From Liquorilactobacillus oeni DSM 19972 (GTDB lineage: Bacteria > Bacillota > Bacilli > Lactobacillales > Lactobacillaceae), in assembly GCF_001436275.1 (NCBI RefSeq), contig NZ_AZEH01000020.1, positions 124,001-188,000 of the forward strand: a stretch of 64,000 bases of DNA, given 5' to 3'. The notes under the pieces were generated by a model. It ran no database searches. It saw only the letters and a program-made list of their open reading frames with translations, and was not told where the DNA came from. This document shows positions 7,856-16,120 of the stretch, piece after piece. Position 1 is the stretch's first letter; each line of letters begins with the position of its first letter. The position numbers and the translations under genes are program-made.

Positions 7856-8539
7856 ATGAAAAAATTCAAGAAACCCTTTTTCATGGTAAATCCCAAGACT
7901 TACTTGTATGGTGCTGATGTAATCAAATTAGCTGAGCTGACAGAAAAGATAGCTGCAAAATATGAGCTGCAGAGCATTTTTACTGCTCAACTAATTGATA
8001 TTCCCGACATCAAGAATAAACCAACTGATAACCTGCTTGTAACCGCTCAGCATATGGACACAATCGAACCCAGCAAGGGAATGGGGAGTGTTTTGCCTGC
8101 AGCTTTAAAAAATCATGGAGTTGACGCAGTTGTGCTTAATCACTCTGAAAGGCCCTTGACTATTTCAGACCTAGATGCCGGCATTAAAAGTGCAAAAGAA
8201 AATGATCTTTTAAGTATCGCTTGTGCAGACACACTTGAACAGTGTAAAGCTATCGCGGAATTACACCCAGATGCAATGATTTGCGAACCTTCTGCTTTAG
8301 TCGGCTCAGGGAGCACTAGCGATAAAAGCTACGTAACCCAATCAATTGCAGCTGTCCACTCTGTTGCTCCCGATATTTTTGTCATCGAAGCTGCTGGCGT
8401 AGGCGACGCTGCGGATGTTAAAAAAATGCTGGAATGGGGAGCAGACGGTACTGGTGGTGCCAGTGGAATCGTCAAAGCTGATAATTGGGAAGAAAAATTA
8501 GACGAAATGATGAGTGCAGTAGCTCAATTTAAAGCTTAA
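7856..8539 (+). CDS. Triose-phosphate isomerase family protein, divergent
   Basis: 227 aa from the ATG at 7856, with AAGGAG upstream. It is a TIM-barrel protein: FMVNPKTYLYG near the start gives the Asn/Lys pair, VVLNHSERPL holds the electrophilic His, and MICEPSALVGSG the catalytic Glu region. The phosphate-binding end is GADGTGGASGIVKA. It is shorter than the glycolytic enzyme (about 250 aa) and closer in layout to short archaeal-type forms. It stands alone, away from gap-pgk, so it is probably not the housekeeping TpiA but an isomerase for a side pathway; the substrate is unknown. A full copy of the dispersed repeat begins 29 bp after the stop. Confidence 0.8.
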   Translation: MKKFKKPFFMVNPKTYLYGADVIKLAELTEKIAAKYELQSIFTAQLIDIPDIKNKPTDNLLVTAQHMDTIEPSKGMGSVLPAALKNHGVDAVVLNHSERPLTISDLDAGIKSAKENDLLSIACADTLEQCKAIAELHPDAMICEPSALVGSGSTSDKSYVTQSIAAVHSVAPDIFVIEAAGVGDAADVKKMLEWGADGTGGASGIVKADNWEEKLDEMMSAVAQFKA

Positions 8540-8567
8540 ATTCAAATTACTAATAATAGCTAAGTCA

Positions 8568-8757
8568 AGGGAATGTGCCAATAGTCGTTAGACTTTGAGC
8601 ATTAACTGCGAATTACGAACCTAGTCCGAATTTGACTATGAGTAATTCGTGGTTAAATGAAAAAGATTAACTATTGAAACACGTTAATATGGAAACTGAA
8701 AGAGAGTACAAAAAAGCTGAGCCAAAACATAGGTTTTGACCCAGCCTTTCTTTTTGG
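8568..8757 (+). repeat. Dispersed structured 3'-UTR repeat, full copy
   Basis: Starts GGGAATGTGCCAATAGTCG. An outer arm CAATAGTCGTTA pairs loosely with TTAACTATTG. An inner long hairpin TTAACTGCGAATTAC/GTAATTCGTGGTTAA encloses TAGTC/GACTA. A linker (CGTTAATATGGAAACTG) leads to the terminator hairpin GCTGAGCCAAAAC/GTTTTGACCCAGC and a T-rich tail. It has the same orientation as the upstream isomerase gene. Confidence 0.85.
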
Positions 8758-8888
8758 CTATTTTATTTGGAAAAATAATAAATTTTTTAAAAATATTATT
8801 ATGCATTTGGTTGTAAAAGATGAGACTACTAACTAATATTGGAAGTAGGAACGTATCATTGGATTCAAAAATTAAGGGGATGTTTTAT

Positions 8889-10007
8889 TTGTCATCTTTT
8901 GTAGTTAGACCACTGATCCAGACAAGCGATAACCTACAGGAATTTTTTAAAGCAATTCACGTCAGCAACAAAGATGTTTTATTGACTAACCGTTATATCA
9001 TTGAACCGCATCTTAAGTTAGCTGATCTTCCTGTCGACGCGATTTTCGTAGAAGATTATCTGCATGGAGAACCAACAGATGTTGCCGCTGACAAGTTATT
9101 GCTTAAGCTCAATGAAAAACATTATAAACGCGTAATTGCGATTGGAGGCGGATCCGTCATTGATAATGCTAAACTTTCCGTTTATGGTGAAGGTTTGACG
9201 ATTTCGGATCTTGTTAAAAATGGCAAAACCTTACCTCAAAAACGCAAATTAATCATTGTACCCACAACAACTGGAACAGGGAGCGAAGTAACTAATGTTG
9301 CAGTTTTCAACTTTGTTTCTAAAAAGACAAAGATCGGCTTGGCATATGACCAAATGTATGCAGATCAGGTATTTTTAATTGGACAATTGGCAACTACAAT
9401 GCCCTATAAAGTCTTTGCAACCAGCTCAATTGATGCATTAGTACATTCAATTGAATCATATATTTCGCCCAAGGCTACTTCATTCAGCAAAAGTTTTTCG
9501 CTTAGTGCAATGAAGGCAATTTTACGTGGATATACCAAAATGATCATTACAAATGCTACTGGTAAAACGCCGCATGGACAAGAACTTCAATCCTTCCTTG
9601 AAGCCAGTACACAAGCTGGAATTGCGTTTGGAAATGCTGGTTGCGGTGCAGTTCATGCACTTGCATATCCTATCGGTTCCGAATTTCACATCGCTCACGG
9701 TCAATCAAATTACTTAGTGTTCAGCGGCACTTTCAAGAAATATCAAGAGCTTGGTGCTGATTTAAGTAATTTAGAAGTTGTTTTGGCAGGGGAACTTTCC
9801 GTTCAGCCAAATGAAGTATGGACACGCTTAGAAAATATTATTAACAGCATTCTACCTAATCAGCATTTAAGCGAAATCGGGATGGACAAAAAGTTATGTC
9901 AAGAATTTGCTAAGTCTGTGCTCGAAAACCAGCAACGGTTATTGGTCAATGCCCCAGTAAAGTTGACAGAAGCTGATGTTGCTGATATTTACACCAAGCT
10001 GCTCTAG
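8889..10007 (+). CDS. Iron-containing alcohol dehydrogenase
   Basis: 372 aa if it starts at the TTG at 8889, which has AAGGGGA 8 bp upstream; the earlier ATGs at 8820 and 8880 have no usable site. Type III (Fe) ADH signs: the GGGSVIDNAKL nucleotide loop, PTTTGTGSEVTN, and metal ligands Asp/His in SSIDALVHSIES plus the two His of GAVHALAYPIGSEFHIAHGQSN. The closest functional analogues are 4-hydroxybutyrate- or butanol-type dehydrogenases, but substrate cannot be read from sequence. It acts in the cytoplasm with NAD(P)H. It is a single gene, convergent with the aldo/keto reductase. Confidence 0.85.
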   Translation: MSSFVVRPLIQTSDNLQEFFKAIHVSNKDVLLTNRYIIEPHLKLADLPVDAIFVEDYLHGEPTDVAADKLLLKLNEKHYKRVIAIGGGSVIDNAKLSVYGEGLTISDLVKNGKTLPQKRKLIIVPTTTGTGSEVTNVAVFNFVSKKTKIGLAYDQMYADQVFLIGQLATTMPYKVFATSSIDALVHSIESYISPKATSFSKSFSLSAMKAILRGYTKMIITNATGKTPHGQELQSFLEASTQAGIAFGNAGCGAVHALAYPIGSEFHIAHGQSNYLVFSGTFKKYQELGADLSNLEVVLAGELSVQPNEVWTRLENIINSILPNQHLSEIGMDKKLCQEFAKSVLENQQRLLVNAPVKLTEADVADIYTKLL

Positions 10008-10057
10008 AAAAACCAGCAGTTAACTCATTTCACAACTTAATTGTAATTTTTGTTTTA

Positions 10058-10120
10058 AAATAAACCTCAGACAAGTCTGTTCTCATTTTATGAAGGGAAA
10101 TACCTGCCTGAGGCTTATTT
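10058..10120. terminator. Probable bidirectional terminator between convergent genes
   Basis: Arms AAATAAACCTCAG (10058-10070) and CTGAGGCTTATTT (10108-10120) pair at 12 of 13 positions, with a 37-nt loop. T-rich flanks lie on both sides, as expected between two convergent genes. The long loop lowers confidence. Confidence 0.5.
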
Positions 10121-10212
10121 TTAATTAACATTTTAATTTTATTTTTCCAATTCCAGCTTTTACTTAATTCTGGAAAAATGTCACTCACAGTCCAAACTAT
10201 TAACCAAAGATG

Positions 10213-11058
10213 TTACTCTGCTTTCAGTTCACTAAGATCATCAAATTCTTGGTCACTTAACTCAATATCACGTGCTTTAAGATTTTCTAATGCGTGTGCT
10301 ACTGACTTAGTTCCAGGAATAGGCAAAATTACCTTACTGCGCTTTAACAGCCAAGCAAGTGCAATCTGTGCCGGACCGACTTTATACTTCGCAGCAATCT
10401 GCTGTAAGCGTTTATCATTTGCTAATTTACCAGTTGCTAAAGGAAACCAAGGAATAAATGCCAGATGATTTTGTTCTGCATAATTCAACACATCTTCGTC
10501 AGTCCGGTCAATCAGATTATACCTGTTTTGCACTGAAACAATTGGTACAATCTTTTGTGCCTCTTTAATCTGTTCAACTTTAACTTGACTTAATCCGATG
10601 TGCTTGATTTTTCCTTCTTTTTGCATATCACGCAAAACTCCCAGCTGTTCTTCTAAGGGAACTGTAGGATCAATTCTATGCAATTGCAGTAAGTCAATAT
10701 GGTCCAACCCTAGAGAAAATAGGTTAAGTTCTACTTGCTGCCGCAAATACTCTGGGCGGCCGTTCGGGATCCATTTATTAGGCCCTTGACGTGTAAAACC
10801 AACCTTGGTAGCAATCATCACCTTAGTATCAGGTCGCTGCTGCAAAGCTTTTTTTAAATAAAGATTTGCAAAAAGCGGACCATAAGCATCCGCTGTATCA
10901 ATAAAGTCGACCCCATGATCAAGCACTGTGGTAATCACTTTAACTGCATTTTGCGGCTCTAATGAAGGACCCCAGACACCTTTGCCAGGCAACTGCATTG
11001 TCCCATATCCTAAACGATTAACCGTTACCCCATCGTCAAAAGAAAAAGTCTTTTCCAA
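10213..11058 (-). CDS. Aldo/keto reductase
   Basis: 281 aa from a TTG at 11058 with GGGGTG 6 bp upstream. An in-frame GTG at 11067 is the alternative but overlaps that site. The catalytic tetrad of the AKR barrel is visible: Asp and Tyr in DTADAYG, Lys in MIATKVGFT, His in LLQLHRIDP. The C-terminal cofactor segment is VILPIPGTKSVAHALENLKA, the usual NADPH 2'-phosphate site. It reduces carbonyl compounds in the cytoplasm; the substrate is not predictable. Confidence 0.88.
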   Translation of the reverse strand: MEKTFSFDDGVTVNRLGYGTMQLPGKGVWGPSLEPQNAVKVITTVLDHGVDFIDTADAYGPLFANLYLKKALQQRPDTKVMIATKVGFTRQGPNKWIPNGRPEYLRQQVELNLFSLGLDHIDLLQLHRIDPTVPLEEQLGVLRDMQKEGKIKHIGLSQVKVEQIKEAQKIVPIVSVQNRYNLIDRTDEDVLNYAEQNHLAFIPWFPLATGKLANDKRLQQIAAKYKVGPAQIALAWLLKRSKVILPIPGTKSVAHALENLKARDIELSDQEFDDLSELKAE

Positions 11059-11151
11059 AAAACGCACCCCATTTCTACATCTATCCTACTGCAACCCACA
11101 ATCTTAAAGCCAGTAATTGAAACTGAAAATATAACTTGCATTAATCCTGTT

Positions 11152-12822
11152 TTACAGCCGCATTGTTGTATTTCCTAATTTACTGATTAATTTCATATTT
11201 TCTTGGTAATCAACTGGAACTGCAATTACGAACACACCGTTTTTAGCAGCAACTGCCTCTCGCATAAATTGCGAAAATTCTCCTGCTTTTCTAACTTGTT
11301 TTCCGGTTGCTCCAAAACTTTGCGCATACTTTACAAAATCCGGATTATCAAAATCAACTCCATTATGGTGATTAATTTCCATATCCATTTTCCATTTTAT
11401 AAGACCATACGAAGCGTCTTCCCAGATCACGATAATTAAATGAAGCTTTTCTCGAATTGCTGTTTCGAGTTCCTGAGAGTTCATTAAGAAACTTCCATCG
11501 CCCATCACAGCAACAACAACTTTATCTGGACGCGCCAATTTAGCACCGATTGCCCCTGGTAAAGTCCATGACATCGTGGATAATCCATTATCTATCAAAC
11601 AAGTATTTGAAAGATACGTCTGATATAACCGTGCCATCCACATTTTAACAGCACCCGTATCTACAAGCACAACCGCATCATCAGGAAGGACTTTACGGGT
11701 TGCATACACAACTGTTTGAGGTTTCAATGGTACAGAATCGCTCTTCTGCCCGCTGACTAATTCATTATGAATTAATTCTCTGATCTGCGCCGTTTTATGT
11801 GAAAAATGAAGTTCCTGTGATCTCAATGACTGCAGTAAAACTTGTAAGCTGGCTCTGATGTTTGCAATTATGTTCAGCGTTACAGGATAATGACTGTCGA
11901 CATCTTGACGGAACATGTTAATATGAATAATCTTTTTATCACCATGCGGGTTGATTTTCTGCGGATCAAACTGCTGAATTGAAAATCCAATTGAAATTAC
12001 TAAATCTGCCTGATCGATCGCAAAATTTTCATAATCTTTCCGCATAAAGCCTACAACACCGAGTGCATTTTTATGCCTGTCAGAAATAACACCTTTACTC
12101 ATAAAAGTTGTTACTACAGGTATATCCAACAGCTCGCTTAACTCACGCACCTCTTGTTCTGCATGTTTCCAAAGAACACCGTCCCCAGCCAATATAATAG
12201 GATTTCTAGCTGCTGCAATTAATTTAACTGCCTTGTCAATATCGGAAGGAGTCGGCTGTGTAACAGAAATAGGATCGATTTTGAGCGGCTTTACCTCCAC
12301 TGGAGCTGTTTTTTCTTCAACATCTTGTGGAATGGCCAAGTATGAAGAACCCGGTCGATCTCTTTTAGCAGTTGAAAAAGCTTTACGGACCATTTCCGGT
12401 ACAGCGCGGGGAGTTAAAATCATACTTGCATACTGGGTAATAGGTTTAAACATAGAAACAAGATCCAAGACCTGATGTGATTCTTTATGTAGCCTGGTCA
12501 AACCTCCCTGAGCACTCAAAGCAACTAAAGGAGTTGAGTTAGTTTCTGCATCCGCAACCCCCAGCATTAGATTGATCGCTCCTGGACCAAGTGTGGCTAA
12601 ACAGACCCCCGGCATCCCTGTCAGCCGGCCATAAGTACTGGCCATAAACGATGCGCCCTGTTCATGACGAGTTAAGATAAATTTTATTAATTTTGATTCA
12701 TTAAGTGCATCTACCAAGTGAATGTTTTCTTCCCCTGGAATTCCAAAAACATATTTTACACCTTCATTTTCAAGACATTCTACTATTAAATGTGCAGTGT
12801 CTTTTTGTGAATCTGAATTCAT
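11152..12822 (-). CDS. alsS: Acetolactate synthase, catabolic type
   Basis: 556 aa, thiamine-diphosphate enzyme that condenses two pyruvates to 2-acetolactate, the entry to acetoin/diacetyl. The N-terminal Pyr domain has FGIPGEENIHLVDAL with the catalytic Glu in FILTRHEQGASFMA. The middle domain contains GVVGFMRKDYE. The PP domain has VMGDGSFLMNSQELETAI, ending in the Asn-type metal site and IWEDASYGLIKWK, typical of AlsS rather than FAD-dependent IlvB. The start ATG follows GGGGAG. No acetolactate decarboxylase gene is adjacent, so it stands alone here. Confidence 0.9.
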   Translation of the reverse strand: MNSDSQKDTAHLIVECLENEGVKYVFGIPGEENIHLVDALNESKLIKFILTRHEQGASFMASTYGRLTGMPGVCLATLGPGAINLMLGVADAETNSTPLVALSAQGGLTRLHKESHQVLDLVSMFKPITQYASMILTPRAVPEMVRKAFSTAKRDRPGSSYLAIPQDVEEKTAPVEVKPLKIDPISVTQPTPSDIDKAVKLIAAARNPIILAGDGVLWKHAEQEVRELSELLDIPVVTTFMSKGVISDRHKNALGVVGFMRKDYENFAIDQADLVISIGFSIQQFDPQKINPHGDKKIIHINMFRQDVDSHYPVTLNIIANIRASLQVLLQSLRSQELHFSHKTAQIRELIHNELVSGQKSDSVPLKPQTVVYATRKVLPDDAVVLVDTGAVKMWMARLYQTYLSNTCLIDNGLSTMSWTLPGAIGAKLARPDKVVVAVMGDGSFLMNSQELETAIREKLHLIIVIWEDASYGLIKWKMDMEINHHNGVDFDNPDFVKYAQSFGATGKQVRKAGEFSQFMREAVAAKNGVFVIAVPVDYQENMKLISKLGNTTMRL

Positions 12823-12987
12823 TTTTTCTCCCCAGTTTCTTTATAGAATTAACTGCTAAACAAATCTTAAAATACCCTTACCAATTTTTAATGTATGGAT
12901 ATTTGTTTTTATATTAGCACTTTATAAAAATAAATTCTTCTCTTAAATTTGTTTTTATCCATATTTCATGTTATAGTTCACATGTAA

Positions 12988-13005
12988 TATGAACATATAT
13001 TCATA
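12988..13005. promoter_or_regulatory. SmtB/ArsR-type metal operator before the CDF exporter
   Basis: TATGAACATATATTCATA is a near-perfect palindrome that matches the known TGAA-N6-TTCA operator style of CzrA/SmtB metal sensors. It lies about 37 bp before the exporter start, close to where its promoter must be. No ArsR-family gene is in the window, so the repressor would be encoded elsewhere. Confidence 0.6.
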
Positions 13006-13041
13006 CATTAAAAAATTATTAATAGAAAGGAGGATCTCTGA

Positions 13042-13944
13042 GTGGAACAATCCAAATTTACAGGAAGTCGTTTCCTATTAATTACAGTTCTAAATGTCCT
13101 AATTACTGTTTTTGAACTTTTAGGCGGAATTTTTGCAGGAAGCCTTGCACTTATCTCTGATGCGCTCCATAACCTTAGTGATTCTTTTTCTGTCATTTTG
13201 AGTTATATTGCACATCGTATCGGCATGAGAAGCCCTACTCCTAAAAACACTTATGGTTATCAAAGAGCTGAGATTCTTGCAGCATTTTTAAATTCACTTA
13301 TTCTTGTTTTTTTATCTTTATATCTCTTGCTTGAAGGGATAAAAAGGATTATCCATCCTGAGCAGGTCAGCGGAGGCATCATGTTTTGGATCGCCTTAAT
13401 CAGTTTGGCTGCAAATCTTTTTGCGACGTTTCTGCTTAGCCGTGATTCGAAACACAATTTGAACTTGCGTGCAACCTACCTTCACTTACTCAGTGATGCC
13501 CTCGCCTCAGTTGGTGTAATTGTTGGTTCATTGCTGATTGTTTTCTTTGGTATTTACTGGGTGGATCCTCTTGTTACTATCTTAGTTTCACTTTATATAG
13601 CCTATGAGGCTTGGCCCATCATCCGACAAACAATTGCCATTTTAATGGAAGGTTCACCAGCTATTAATCCTGAAAAAGTAAAAACTGATTTGATGGAAAT
13701 TCCAGCGGTCCTTGGGGTCCATCACTTCCATGCTTGGTTAATCAATGAAAATGAACTTGTTGCTTCAGTCCACATCAATCTAGGCAACATTTCATTAAGT
13801 GAGACAGAAGTAATCTATTCACAAATAGAAAAAATATTAAAACAAAAGTATAACGTTATTCACGTAACCATTCAGGCGGAATGTACACGAGGTATCAGAG
13901 ATAAAATGTGCTTTTCTCGTGATGACGAAAAACATGAGAATTAA
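13042..13944 (+). CDS. Cation diffusion facilitator (CzcD-like metal exporter)
   Basis: 300 aa from the GTG at 13042, 9 bp after AAGGAGG. Six membrane segments; helix 2 carries SLALISDALHNLSDS, with the DxxHN metal site, and helix 5 carries THLLSDALASVGV-type HxxxD residues (LHLLSDALAS). The C-terminal cytoplasmic domain includes LGVHHFHAWLIN. The family exports Zn, Co or Cd by proton antiport. The operator upstream supports zinc-type induction. A short copy of the dispersed repeat starts 9 bp after the stop. Confidence 0.9.
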   Translation: MEQSKFTGSRFLLITVLNVLITVFELLGGIFAGSLALISDALHNLSDSFSVILSYIAHRIGMRSPTPKNTYGYQRAEILAAFLNSLILVFLSLYLLLEGIKRIIHPEQVSGGIMFWIALISLAANLFATFLLSRDSKHNLNLRATYLHLLSDALASVGVIVGSLLIVFFGIYWVDPLVTILVSLYIAYEAWPIIRQTIAILMEGSPAINPEKVKTDLMEIPAVLGVHHFHAWLINENELVASVHINLGNISLSETEVIYSQIEKILKQKYNVIHVTIQAECTRGIRDKMCFSRDDEKHEN

Positions 13945-13952
13945 AAAATGGA

Positions 13953-14071
13953 AGTGTGCCAATAGTCGTTAAGCGGAAAAAAACTGACTATTGAAACACG
14001 TTAATATGGAAACTGTAAGAATGTAAAAAAGCTGAGTCAAAACATAAATTTTGATCCAGCCCTGCTGTTTA
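13953..14071 (+). repeat. Dispersed structured repeat, internally deleted copy
   Basis: It has the outer arms GTGTGCCAATAGTC and GACTATTGAAACAC, the linker and the terminator hairpin (GCTGAGTCAAAAC/TTTTGATCCAGC). The whole inner hairpin is missing. The junction is GTCGTTAAGCGG, where GTTAAG is the short sequence that in the full copy at 18471 occurs in near-identical form on both sides of the lost segment. It is codirectional with the upstream exporter gene. Confidence 0.85.
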
Positions 14072-14083
14072 ATAGTTAAAGCT

Positions 14084-15228
14084 TTAGCTCTGCTGTTTTG
14101 AAATTTTCTTTGGCGTCTCGTTAAATGTTTTACGGTATTCCGAGGGAGTCATATCAGTATACTTTTTAAAAACCCTCATAAAATAAGTGGGGGTTTTAAA
14201 TGATAATGCATATGCGACTTCATTTACATTGATAGAACAATCTGTCAGCATTTTTTTTGCTGCCTTTACTTTTTGATAATTAATATATTGCATGACAGTC
14301 GTTGCGTACCTTTTTTTAAACAATGCGCATAACTTGCTTTTAGAACAATTAAGAACATTAGTTAAAATTGTTAGGTTAATCTCTTGGTTAACATGATTTT
14401 TGATATAATGCGCACATTTTTCGGGTAGCAACACGATGCTTTCTTTTTTTACTTTTCTTAACTCAAAAAAGCACTGCAATGCAAGCTGATCCATCCATAG
14501 TTTACAAGCTGATCCATCCATAGTTTAAATGGTGGAATTTCTTTTTTAAATTCAATTGTTCCCAAAATATCATCTTGTATTTTGAGTGCCACTGTTACTG
14601 CAACTTCTTGATTAGAGATTACTGCATTAATCAATAAACTCACAAAACGGATGACAATATCTTTTTGTCCACGTTCAAAATGCTGCTTTTCAAACAAACT
14701 CCCCATATACTCAGTTAGTGTTGGTTGTGCAAGTTTTTGCTGAAAAAAAGGAAGATTATCATCATTAATAATCTTAAAAATTTCCTGTTCATTTTTATAA
14801 AGCTGTTTCAATTCACTTTTGTTAGCGAATTTAATACGTTTTGCTTGAGCAGGAATCTTTTTTACACTCATTTTCCATTCAGGCGCTTTTTTTTGGGTAA
14901 ATAATTGATATACAAGTTCACATAGTTGGTGAATATTATTAACAAATTTAGTAGTAGCTTTATAATCTCTAGGAATATTCGTGGTGTTAATATGAGGTAT
15001 CATTATGAGGCTTTTAAAATCCTCAAGAGGAATTACGACTACATAAAAATTGTTGATATTGACAATAGTTAATGTACCTTTAACTCTTAACTTGATTGCC
15101 TCATTAACTAAAGCATCCATCTTAAAAGCGTCATTTTCAGAAATTAGTTGCACTTTTTCTCCATTATAATAATAAAAATCTGTTGATGCGATATTTGCCA
15201 ACAATTTAATGTTTTCATTCTGCATCAT
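14084..15228 (-). pseudogene. AraC-family regulator, frameshifted by a 23-bp tandem duplication
   Basis: The N-terminal part (15228 to about 14458) reads as a sensor domain beginning MMQNENIKLL after GGGGGAG and ending PPFKLWMDQL before running out of frame. The C-terminal part, in another frame (to 14084), carries a normal double helix-turn-helix: NLTILTNVLNCSKSKLCALF and NVNEVAYALSFKTPTYFMRVFKKY. At the joint a 23-bp unit (14482-14504) is repeated exactly at 14505-14527. Removing one copy joins the frames as PPFKLWMDQLALQCFFELRK. The intact protein would be about 370 aa. As written it makes no DNA-binding product unless the repeat slips. Confidence 0.88.
14482..14527. repeat. 23-bp perfect tandem duplication
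   Basis: Two exact copies beginning CAAGCTGATCC and ending ATAGTTTA sit head to tail inside the AraC-like gene. 23 is not a multiple of three, so the second copy shifts the frame. Confidence 0.95.
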
Positions 15229-15371
15229 GCCTGGTCTCCCCCTTCATCAAAAAACATAATAGATAACTTATTAGCTTATTAATTAAGTCATACTATACAC
15301 TATTTTAAGTAAAAAAATGCGTTTAATATAATTATAGTAACTAAACATTCCCAATCGTTATTAAAACACAA

Positions 15372-15415
15372 ACTAAAAAAGCCCATGTTCTAAATTGTAA
15401 CGAACATGAAGCTCT
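15372..15415 (-). terminator. Terminator after the thiol peroxidase gene
   Basis: On the minus strand AGCTTCATGTTC pairs with GAACATGGGCT around an 11-nt loop, followed by a run of six T. Confidence 0.75.
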
Positions 15416-15428
15416 TAAATATAATAAA

Positions 15429-15920
15429 TTAGTGTGCTTGAATAAACTCTAAAGCAGTTGCATAATCAGGTTCATTACTTTGTTCAACTATTAATTCACG
15501 GTAGATGATCTTTCCTTTATGATCAATGATCCAAACACTACGTGCATCAATTCTTTTATCAGGAACATAAAGTCCAAGCATTTTTCCAAAAGAACCCTGC
15601 TCATCAGATAGAAGCTGCATCTTGGCAACATTTTCAGCTGCACACCAATTTTTTTGTTCAGTTGAACTATTGGTCGAAATCGTTAAAAAATTAATTGCAG
15701 GGAAATCATCCACTTTTTCATTGAAAATTTTAGTTGAAAGACTGCAAACACGTGTATTTACATCAGGTACAACACTGATCAACGTATTTTCTTTTGCTAA
15801 CTTCTTTAAAGAAATCATTTCCTGATGTATATTTTTTAAACTGAAGTCCGGAAAAGTATTTCCAACTATTGGCGGTTCACCATTCGTAACAAGCGGTTTC
15901 TGATGCATTGTAATCTTCAT
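15429..15920 (-). CDS. tpx: Thiol peroxidase (atypical 2-Cys peroxiredoxin)
   Basis: 163 aa, usual Tpx length. The peroxidatic Cys is in NTRVCSLSTKIFN and the resolving Cys in NWCAAENVAKMQLLSD, spaced as in Tpx. FPDFSLKNIH and SVWIIDHKGKIIYRELI complete the thioredoxin fold. It reduces hydrogen and organic peroxides in the cytoplasm using thioredoxin. The ATG follows AGGGAG. Single gene with its own terminator. Confidence 0.9.
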   Translation of the reverse strand: MKITMHQKPLVTNGEPPIVGNTFPDFSLKNIHQEMISLKKLAKENTLISVVPDVNTRVCSLSTKIFNEKVDDFPAINFLTISTNSSTEQKNWCAAENVAKMQLLSDEQGSFGKMLGLYVPDKRIDARSVWIIDHKGKIIYRELIVEQSNEPDYATALEFIQAH

Positions 15921-16120
15921 AAAATCAACTCCCTAATTTTTATTAACTAATGATAGTATATCAATGTTTCAGCTTTGAGTTAAAAATATCTACTTTCAAC
16001 AATTTAGGTAACTAAATTGTTCATATTAGCTTTTTTTTTTGCTATACTGTATCCATACGAATGTTAACCTTTGAAATTATTTGTTTATAAAAATATTATT
16101 CTGAAAGGATGTGGAATGTT

